Source of the DNA: Sphingomonas sp. SUN019
Lineage (GTDB): Bacteria; Pseudomonadota; Alphaproteobacteria; Sphingomonadales; Sphingomonadaceae
Reading direction: 5' to 3'
Assembly: GCF_024758705.1 (NCBI RefSeq)
Contig: NZ_CP096971.1
Coordinates: forward strand, 3,067,501 to 3,131,500
Length of the DNA stretch: 64,000 nucleotides
Shown here: piece by piece, positions 53,202 to 64,000 of the stretch
Layout of the letters: each line of letters begins with the position of its first letter
Position numbering within the stretch: the stretch's first letter is position 1
Notes under the pieces: generated by a model
What the model saw: only the letters and a program-made list of their open reading frames with translations
The model's database searches: none
Told to the model about the DNA's origin: nothing
Position numbers and translations under genes: made by a program

Positions 53202-54781
53202 GCGACGATGACTCCTTCGTTTGGATAGAGCATGCCCGGTTCGGGATCGCCATCCAGGGTCGAAAGCAGGGGCGTTCCGCGCCAGTCGACCGTGACGTTG
53301 TTCGATGTGAGATTGAGCAGAATCAGCAGCGGCTCTCCCTCATGCACGCGCTGGTACGCAAGCACGCCATCCGGCGCGTCGACCAGCGCAAAGCCGCCCA
53401 CCGCCAGCGCCGGGGTCGCACGGCGCAGTGCGAGCAGGTTGCGATAGAGGCTCAGGATCGAGCACGGATCGGCATCCTGCGCCGCGAAGTTGCGGGTCGG
53501 CCAGTCGTCGCCCAGCGGCAACCACGGTTCGCCGGTCGAGAAACCCGCGTTTGCGCTCGCATCCCACGGCATCGGCGTGCGTGAGCGGTCGCGGCCGATA
53601 TCGAGGTCGGGCTGGCGGAAATGCTGGGGATCACGGATGCGGTCGGGGGGAATGTCGACTCGGCCGATCCCGATCTCGTCGCCCTGATACATCGTCGGCG
53701 TACCGCGCAAGGTGAGCAGCAGCATCGCCGCGACGCGCGCCTGTGCCTCTCCGATCCGAGCGGCGATGCGCGGTGCGTCGTGGCTGCCGATCACCCAGTT
53801 CGGCCAGCCGAATTCGGGCAACGACGCTTCGTACTTCGCGATCATGCGCCGCAGCACGCCCGCGTCCCAGCAGTTCTCGACCAGCTGGAAATTGAACGGC
53901 AGATGGACCTGCGGGCGCTTGGGCGTGCCGTACCAGCGTGCGTGGCGATCGTTGGGCAGGAAAATCTCGCCGATCAGCACGCGTTCCTGTCCGGTCTTGG
54001 CTCCATAGCTGTCGGCCAATGCGCGGAAATCGGCGGAGATGGCGTGCGCTTCCTCCTGGTCGGTCGAATGGAGCTGGATCAGCCGGTCACGCTCGGTGCG
54101 GCCGGGCGTCCAGTCCGGGTTCACCGGATTGTCGGGCAGCCCTTCGGCCTTCACGATATGCCACAATACGTCGATGCGGAATCCGTCGACGCCGCGGTCG
54201 AACCAGAAACGAAGCACGTTCATCATCGCCGCGCGCAGGTCCGGATTGCGCCAGTTGAGGTCGGGCTGTTCCTTCAGGAACGCGTGGAGATAATATTGCC
54301 CGGTCGCCGCATCCCATTCCCACGCCGATCCGCCGAAATCGCTGATCCAGTTGTTGGGCGGCCCGCCATCGGGCTTCGGATCGCGCCAGATGTACCAGTC
54401 ACGCTTCGGACTGTCGCGCGTGGCGCGGCTTTCCACGAACCACGGATGCTGATCCGAACTGTGGTTGGGGACGAAATCCAGCAGCAGCTTCAGCCCGCGC
54501 GCATGAACCGCGGCGAGCAATCGATCGAACGTCGCGAGATCGCCGAACAGCGGATCGATGCTGCAATAATCCGCCACATCGTAACCGAAATCCGCCATCG
54601 GCGACGGAAAGATCGGTGACAGCCAGATCGCATCGACGCCCAGCGCGACGACATGATCCAGCCGCGCCTCGATCCCGGCGAGATCGCCCACGCCGTCGCT
54701 GTCGCTATCCTGGAATGACCGCGGATAGACCTGATAGATCACCCCGCGCTCCCACCAGCGCGCGTCCGGCCGACCATCCAC
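53198..54781 (-). CDS. GH13 alpha-glucosidase-like enzyme
   Basis: 527 residues, no signal peptide. Starts WWERGVIYQVYPRSFQDSDS as in GH13 subfamily 23-type alpha-glucosidases. Catalytic residues: nucleophile Asp204 (DGFRIDVLWH), acid/base Glu272 (LIGEIFLPND) and Asp335 (VIGSHDAPR, replacing the usual NHD form). Conserved LLLDFVPNHSSDQHPWF is present. Hydrolyses short alpha-glucosides in the cytoplasm. Lies between the GH130 and GT4 genes with 5-base gap and 4-base overlap. Confidence 0.92.
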   Translation of the reverse strand: MDGRPDARWWERGVIYQVYPRSFQDSDSDGVGDLAGIEARLDHVVALGVDAIWLSPIFPSPMADFGYDVADYCSIDPLFGDLATFDRLLAAVHARGLKLLLDFVPNHSSDQHPWFVESRATRDSPKRDWYIWRDPKPDGGPPNNWISDFGGSAWEWDAATGQYYLHAFLKEQPDLNWRNPDLRAAMMNVLRFWFDRGVDGFRIDVLWHIVKAEGLPDNPVNPDWTPGRTERDRLIQLHSTDQEEAHAISADFRALADSYGAKTGQERVLIGEIFLPNDRHARWYGTPKRPQVHLPFNFQLVENCWDAGVLRRMIAKYEASLPEFGWPNWVIGSHDAPRIAARIGEAQARVAAMLLLTLRGTPTMYQGDEIGIGRVDIPPDRIRDPQHFRQPDLDIGRDRSRTPMPWDASANAGFSTGEPWLPLGDDWPTRNFAAQDADPCSILSLYRNLLALRRATPALAVGGFALVDAPDGVLAYQRVHEGEPLLILLNLTSNNVTVDWRGTPLLSTLDGDPEPGMLYPNEGVIVA

Positions 54782-54786
54782 GCGCC

Positions 54787-56076
54787 TTACTCCATCACGC
54801 TCAGCAGATCGTCGACCGATGCGGTGGCGAACGCGGTGAAGCTGTCGGCGACCGCGTACGGCAGCATCAGGTCGCGGCCGTGCACCATCGCGCCGCAGCT
54901 ATAGACGACGTTGGGGACATAGCCGTCGCGTTCGTGCGGGCTGGGCGCCAGCACCGGCCGCGGCGTGCGCGCCAGCAGCTTCGACGGATCGTCCTTGTCG
55001 AGCAAACATGCGCCGATGCAGTAATTGCGCACCGTGCCGACGCCGTGGGTCAGCACCAGCCAGCCTTCGTCGATTTCGATCGGCGAACCGCAATTGCCGA
55101 CCTGTACGAACTCCCATGGGTAGCGCGGGGTCACCAGCTTCGTGCCGCCCTCCCAATGCAGGATGTCGTCGGAAAACAGCATCCAGACGTTCTTGCTGTC
55201 GTGGCGGCCGAGCATCGCATAACGGCCGCCGACGCGGCGCGGGAAGAGGGCCATGCCCTTGCCGCCCGATGCGTCGCCGGTCAGCTTGCGCATCTGGAAC
55301 GACTGGAAATCGACCCCGGTCAGCAGTTCGGATCGCGCCTCCGACCCGCTGAACGCGGTGTAGGTGCCGTAATAGGTGACGCTGCCGTCGTCGTCGACGA
55401 AGCGGACGAGGCGCATGTCCTCCACCCCTTGCCGCTGGCTCGGCAGGATCGGGAAGATGACGGTTTCGGAGATCGACCGGCTGCCGCCGCAGCGCAGGTG
55501 GACGACCGCATTGTCGTCGCCGTCAGTCCGTTCGATGATCGGCGCGACCGACACCGGACTGGGATCGTCGACCGCGATCGCGCCGCCCGGCGTCCATGCG
55601 CCGGTGCGGAATGTCACCGACGATACGTGCCCTTCGCCGATCCCGCGCAGCGCCATGACGAACCGCACTGCGCCGTCGGGCAGCCCCGACTGATCCGGGT
55701 GCAGCACCGCGCTGGGGTTGAACAACGCCGCCGCCTCGTAAGCATATTCCTGACTGAAATACGCGCCGATCAGGCGGCGCTGGTCGTCTTCGAAGCGATC
55801 CGCGCGCGTGATCCGGCCGGCGACCTCATCGAACCGCCGCCGCAACAGCGCATCGACGTCGCGGTGGTTCTCGTCGAGCGAATGCGTGATCCCGTCCAAC
55901 TGGCGCTGCAATTCGGGTGCGTCGAGCGCGACGATCATGTCGACGACTTCCTGCGTGCGCGTCTCGCCCTGATCGAAGCCCGCGGGATAGCCCGGCTCGA
56001 ACGGCCGGACCACGGTGCGCGACGGGTCGGGCCGCAGCGTCACGTCGTGGAAGGTCAGCTTTGCGCGTTCGGTCAT
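54787..56076 (-). CDS. GH130-type glycoside phosphorylase/hydrolase-like protein
   Basis: 429 residues from ATG at 56076 (GAGGGGA ribosome site). The beta-propeller pattern of GH130 shows in AALFNPSAVLHPDQSG, EDMRLVRFVDDDGSVTYYGT, GGKGMALFPRRVGGRYAMLG, VGNCGSPIEIDEGWLVLTHG and PNVVYSCGAMVHGRDLMLPY. GH130 enzymes cleave beta-mannosides, mainly by phosphorolysis; the EDMRLVRF and GSPIEIDEGWL segments hold the acid and substrate residues. First gene of a GH130-GH13-GT4 operon, suggesting cycling of a mannose- or glucose-containing oligosaccharide. Confidence 0.8.
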   Translation of the reverse strand: MTERAKLTFHDVTLRPDPSRTVVRPFEPGYPAGFDQGETRTQEVVDMIVALDAPELQRQLDGITHSLDENHRDVDALLRRRFDEVAGRITRADRFEDDQRRLIGAYFSQEYAYEAAALFNPSAVLHPDQSGLPDGAVRFVMALRGIGEGHVSSVTFRTGAWTPGGAIAVDDPSPVSVAPIIERTDGDDNAVVHLRCGGSRSISETVIFPILPSQRQGVEDMRLVRFVDDDGSVTYYGTYTAFSGSEARSELLTGVDFQSFQMRKLTGDASGGKGMALFPRRVGGRYAMLGRHDSKNVWMLFSDDILHWEGGTKLVTPRYPWEFVQVGNCGSPIEIDEGWLVLTHGVGTVRNYCIGACLLDKDDPSKLLARTPRPVLAPSPHERDGYVPNVVYSCGAMVHGRDLMLPYAVADSFTAFATASVDDLLSVME

Positions 56077-56169
56077 TCCGGTCCCCTCAGGCGCGCCGAA
56101 AGCGGCGCACAATCGTCTCAGGGATGCAAACCGCTTCGGCCGCTACAAGGTCCGTCCGACCGTCGAAAG

Positions 56170-57943
<1,774 letters not shown>

Positions 57944-57953
57944 CGCGTTGAAC

Positions 57954-61087
<3,134 letters not shown>

Positions 61088-61145
61088 CTACCCCTCCACC
61101 ACCGCCTTCGGCGGCGGTCCCCCTCCCCCCCCTCCGGGGGAGGAT
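61088..61145 (+). repeat. Right half of palindromic repeat, copy 3 (gene-bearing)
   Basis: CTACCCCTCCACCACCGCCT then TCGGCGGCGGTCCCCCTCCC and CCCCCTCCGGGGGAGGATT. It matches the right halves of copies 1 and 2 in layout: CCCTCC start, GC-rich TTCG hairpin, closing CCTCC..GGAGGAT hairpin. It begins at the base right after the DUF559 stop codon, and on the minus strand it encodes the last residues and stop of the MFS gene. Confidence 0.88.
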
Positions 61146-62413
61146 TGTGCTGGTTCCGCATCTGCCGCCGCCTTTCCCTTAGGCAACGGCCTGTCCCCAA
61201 GGCTGAGGAACGACACCGCCGCCAGCACCAGAGCGCCCGCCGCCAGAGCCAGCGCGAGCGCGTAGTTGCCGAAGGCGTCGTGCAAGCGGCCCATGCCGAC
61301 GATGCCGGTGGCGGTGCCCGCGAGAGAGAGCATCAGGAACGTGCCGTACACCTCTCCGTACGCGCGCAAGCCGAACAGGCGCGCGGCGAGATACGGGAGC
61401 AGGTCATGCTCCGCGCCGTTCATCAGCCCTGCGAAGAAGACCAGCGTCATCAGCAGGACGAAGCCGGGGGTTTCGAGTTGCAGCGCCACGAACGCCGCGG
61501 CGGAGACGATCGCGAACAGCGCCGCCATCGTCTGCGCGCGGAAATGGTCGATCAATATGCCCATCAGCAACCGCCCGACGATCTGCGACGCGCCGAACGC
61601 TGCCAGCAGCAAGGCGGCTTGTGCTGGCGCGAGGCCGCGGTCGAGGCCGAAGGGGACGAGCTGCGTGACGAGGCCGACGGTGGCGATGTTGACCATCGCC
61701 GCACATAGCCCGAGCCGCCAGAAGCGGCCGTCGCGGCGCGCCTCCGCCCCGGTCAGGCCCTCGACCGGCACGTGCGCCGCCGCGCTGTCGGGATCGGGAC
61801 GGGTCGGGCCGGTGGGGACGCGACGGATCGCGGTCAGGACGAGCGGGAGCGCGATTCCGACGACCAATATCCCCAGCGCCACGAATCCGCCGCGCCATCC
61901 GTAAGCGGCGATGACCAGCGCGACGATCGGCGGCAGCGCTAGCGTGCTGATTGATAGGCCCGAGGTCGCGATGCCGAGCGCGAAGCCGCGCGCGACGACG
62001 AAGCGGTTGGCGATCAGTTTGCCGTACACGAGCGCGCTGGTGCCGGGGACCGACAGAGCAAGGCACAGGACCAGCGCCTGATAGTGCAGCAACACTCCCT
62101 TCATGTTCGCGAAGCCGAGATACGCCGCGCCGAGCAGCAGCATCGCGGTTATGATCACGGGACGGATGCCGATCCGGTCGGCGAGGCGGCCGAGGAACGG
62201 TGCGACGAGTCCGCCCGCGAGGCCGAGCCCCGCCGCGGTCGCGATCTGTCCGCGGGTCCAGCCGAATTCGGTCATCATGCCGGGCGTAAACAGGCTCGAC
62301 AAATTCTGGAACAGTCCCGGCCCGGTGCCGATCCCCAGCATCGCCGCGGCGACCAGCGGCCACCCGCGACGCCATTCGTCGGTGCGACCCGGCGGCGTCG
62401 TTGTTCTCTCCAT
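61088..62413 (-). CDS. Major facilitator superfamily transporter
   Basis: 441 residues, twelve membrane helices. Family motif A is LGRLADRIGIRPVIIT between helices 2 and 3. The start (WPLVAAAMLGIGTGPGLFQN) and the segment FTPGMMTEFGWTRGQIATAA resemble the oxalate/formate-antiporter or monocarboxylate (MCT-like) MFS groups. Substrate unknown. The last 18 residues (SSPGGGGGGPPPKAVVEG) are encoded by the palindromic repeat and are probably not functional; the original C-terminus was likely near DRPLPKGKAA. Confidence 0.88.
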   Translation of the reverse strand: MERTTTPPGRTDEWRRGWPLVAAAMLGIGTGPGLFQNLSSLFTPGMMTEFGWTRGQIATAAGLGLAGGLVAPFLGRLADRIGIRPVIITAMLLLGAAYLGFANMKGVLLHYQALVLCLALSVPGTSALVYGKLIANRFVVARGFALGIATSGLSISTLALPPIVALVIAAYGWRGGFVALGILVVGIALPLVLTAIRRVPTGPTRPDPDSAAAHVPVEGLTGAEARRDGRFWRLGLCAAMVNIATVGLVTQLVPFGLDRGLAPAQAALLLAAFGASQIVGRLLMGILIDHFRAQTMAALFAIVSAAAFVALQLETPGFVLLMTLVFFAGLMNGAEHDLLPYLAARLFGLRAYGEVYGTFLMLSLAGTATGIVGMGRLHDAFGNYALALALAAGALVLAAVSFLSLGDRPLPKGKAAADAEPAQSSPGGGGGGPPPKAVVEG

Positions 62414-62459
62414 TGGCGGGAGGCTAACGCGCCGCGCCGGGGCGTCCAGTTTTAATTCG

Positions 62460-62918
62460 CTACCGGGCGCATCCCAGCGCCGCGGCGTCGATGGCGGTCG
62501 CCGCGCCGGTCAGCGCGTAGGTGTCGGCGAACGGGCGGCCGTTTACGGCGACGGTGGAGACGCTCATGCTGCGCGCGCCGCGCATGGCGGCGACGACTGC
62601 GCGGTCGGTGGCGGCGTCGGCGGCCCAGGCGGCGGTGGCGCTGGCCGAAAGCGTGAAGCGGCGTTCGCCGATCGCCAGCGTGACGGGCGCGTTCGAGCCG
62701 CGCGGGGTGCTGAGGCGGATGAAGACTGCGGCGCGGCGGTCGCGGCCGAAGCGGCTGGCGATGCTGGCGAAGGGGCGGGCCCGGTTCGCGGCCCCTGCGC
62801 GGATGGGGGCGGCGATGGCGTAGCACCGGCTGCCGTCGCGGAATGCGCCCCAGCTATGGTAGATGCCGATCGCGGTGCGGGCGTCGGCGGCCGCAAGGAG
62901 TGCAGCCAGGAGGATCAA
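62460..62918 (-). CDS. IalB-like exported protein
   Basis: 152 residues from a TTG at 62918 whose last two bases overlap the stop of the upstream phosphatase gene (TTGA). The N-terminus (MILLAALLAAADARTA) is a short signal peptide. YHSWGAFRDGSRCYAIAAPI, a two-Cys (near 32 and 150) beta protein, and FIRLSTPRGSNAPVTLAIGE resemble the invasion-associated-locus-B family. Function in environmental bacteria is unknown. No ribosome site is visible, fitting translational coupling. Confidence 0.65.
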   Translation of the reverse strand: MILLAALLAAADARTAIGIYHSWGAFRDGSRCYAIAAPIRAGAANRARPFASIASRFGRDRRAAVFIRLSTPRGSNAPVTLAIGERRFTLSASATAAWAADAATDRAVVAAMRGARSMSVSTVAVNGRPFADTYALTGAATAIDAAALGCAR

Positions 62919-63550
62919 GCTGGGGCGTAGCCTGTACCGCGGTGGACCATTGTTTCCGCGCCGCGTTCGATCATCGTGACGGTGCCCTGCGGATGGCCGT
63001 CGAGCACAGGCGCGCCGTACGCGTTGATGGCGGCGCCAGTCATCACGCCGCGCATCACCCGGCTGGAGATGCCGTGCATGATGACCAGACGGTCACCGTT
63101 GTCGTCCGCGGTGTCGGCGAGCCAGCTAGACACGCGCGCCGCGATCGCATCATATTGCTCTCCGTCGGGGGCGGGTTTCAGCAGCCCGCGTTCGTCAATC
63201 ACCGGGCCGACTTCGCCCACGACATCGGAATAATAGCGTCCACCCCAGCTACCCATGCCGATCTCCATCAGCCGGTCGTCGGTGCGGGCGTCGTGCCAGT
63301 CGAGTTCGAGATGTTCGGCGACGATCGCCAGCGTCTGGAGCGCGCGACCGGCGGACGAGGACCACAATGTCAGCTTAGGCTTCGCGCCGAGATGATCGCG
63401 CAATGCCCGCCCCATCTCGTCCGCCTGGGCGAAACCGGCGCGGGTCAGGGGCGTGTGCGGGTGGTCGCCCTGCAGCCGCCGCGCGGCGTTGAAGACGGTC
63501 TCGCCATGCCGCGCGACGAAGTCCCGCCCGCTTCTTGCTCTTGGGTTCAT
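62915..63550 (-). CDS. Histidine phosphatase family protein
   Basis: 211 residues. The phosphohistidine motif is RHGETVFNAARRLQGD (His at about 15), with LWSSSAGRALQTLAIVAEHL for the second Arg, RLMEIGMGSWGGR for the Glu, and LVIMHGISSRVMRG for the closing His. Broad-specificity acid phosphatase/phosphoglycerate-mutase-like enzyme. Coupled to the IalB-like gene by a 4-base overlap. Confidence 0.93.
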   Translation of the reverse strand: MNPRARSGRDFVARHGETVFNAARRLQGDHPHTPLTRAGFAQADEMGRALRDHLGAKPKLTLWSSSAGRALQTLAIVAEHLELDWHDARTDDRLMEIGMGSWGGRYYSDVVGEVGPVIDERGLLKPAPDGEQYDAIAARVSSWLADTADDNGDRLVIMHGISSRVMRGVMTGAAINAYGAPVLDGHPQGTVTMIERGAETMVHRGTGYAPA

Positions 63551-63691
63551 GGGCTCGCGCTTTCAACCGCCTGTGGCGCAAAAGCAACGGATTTCCTTGT
63601 TTATCCGGGGTTCATGCAACCTGCGGCGCGACCGTCCATTGGGCGGGTCCACCCCAAGGTTTTTCGGGGTGAAGACAAAATGGAGTCGCAC

Positions 63692-64000
63692 ATGCGTAAG
63701 ATCATTCTCGCCACCGCCACCGCCGCAATCGGCCTGAGCGCCGCCCCCGCCTTTGCGCAGGACGGCCCGTTTACCGGACCACGCGCGGGCGTTCTGCTCG
63801 GCTATGACGGCATCCGTCCCGGCAGCACCGAGGATTCGGACATCGCCGGGGACGACCAGACCGCGAACGGCCTGATGTACGGCGGCGATATCGGCTACGA
63901 CATCGCGCTGAACAATGTCGTCGTCGGGATCGAGGGCGAGGTCAGCGGTTCGACCGGCAAGGTTCGCAATGACCCGGTGGACCCCAACGATTTCGGCTAT
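63692..64000 (+). CDS. Outer-membrane beta-barrel protein, 5' part only
   Basis: Starts at ATG 63692 (GGAG at 63682-63685) and runs off the window after 103 codons. Signal peptide MRKIILATATAAIGLSAAPA then FAQ. The mature start FTGPRAGVLLGYDGIRPG and GLMYGGDIGYDIALNNVVVG then IEGEVSGS has alternating Gly/aromatic strands like the Omp25/opacity-type porin family beta barrels. An ATG twelve bases upstream (63680) is possible but not favoured. Upstream, CACCCC(63651)..GGGGTG can form a hairpin. Confidence 0.82.
   Translation, partial: MRKIILATATAAIGLSAAPAFAQDGPFTGPRAGVLLGYDGIRPGSTEDSDIAGDDQTANGLMYGGDIGYDIALNNVVVGIEGEVSGSTGKVRNDPVDPNDFGY

Overview
The window is chromosomal DNA from a GC-rich alphaproteobacterium, most likely a Sphingomonas-type member of the Sphingomonadales. 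This rests on the split F0 ATP synthase operon with a b' subunit, the metZ-apaG pair, the many GTG starts with 4-base ATGA/GTGA stop/start overlaps, and palindromic repeats of a type I associate with sphingomonad genomes. Taxonomy is inferred from gene content, not from a marker-gene comparison. I saw no rRNA, tRNA, CRISPR array, prophage or transposase.

Layout. 1-3914: start of radC (minus strand, cut by the window edge), then an envelope lipid-transport operon (ydbH-ynbE-ydbL type). 4185-6762: F0 ATP synthase operon. 6949-12517: SMR exporter with a structured leader, DUF885 metallo-hydrolase, 2OG-Fe(II) oxygenase, exported methyltransferase, uvrC. 12518-13055: non-coding. 13056-19041: large periplasmic transglutaminase/TPR protein, polysaccharide deacetylase plus GNAT protein, recO. 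19090-26322: leuB with a GT2-GtrA glycosyltransferase, a PMT-like mannosyltransferase, and the tightly overlapped metZ-apaG-lysR-unknown-GNAT operon. 26386-31470: DUF1800/DUF1501 pair, argS, SPOR protein. 31596-35643: kinase-like/SDR pair and a DUF485-actP symporter pair.

35640-50479 is all on the minus strand and is the accessory-looking part. It holds an ECF sigma factor with a VWA lipoprotein and a membrane TPR protein, a 1066-residue TIR-AAA-TPR protein, and a compact set made of a SARP-like regulator, an FAD amine-oxidase-fold enzyme, an unknown protein, a polyprenyl synthetase, a saccharopine-dehydrogenase-like reductase and an acetoacetate-decarboxylase-fold protein. I read this as an uncharacterised isoprenoid biosynthetic cluster with its own signalling proteins.

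50859-56076: TonB-C-like periplasmic protein, membrane-anchored phytochelatin-synthase-like protein, and a GH130-GH13-GT4 carbohydrate operon. 56170-60452: mreB, spermidine-synthase-like protein, gyrB. 60667-61145: a DUF559 endonuclease-like pseudogene sitting exactly between the two halves of a palindromic repeat that occurs empty at two other places in the window; this is the most suggestive structure here. 61088-64000: MFS transporter, IalB-like protein, histidine phosphatase and the start of an outer-membrane beta-barrel protein.
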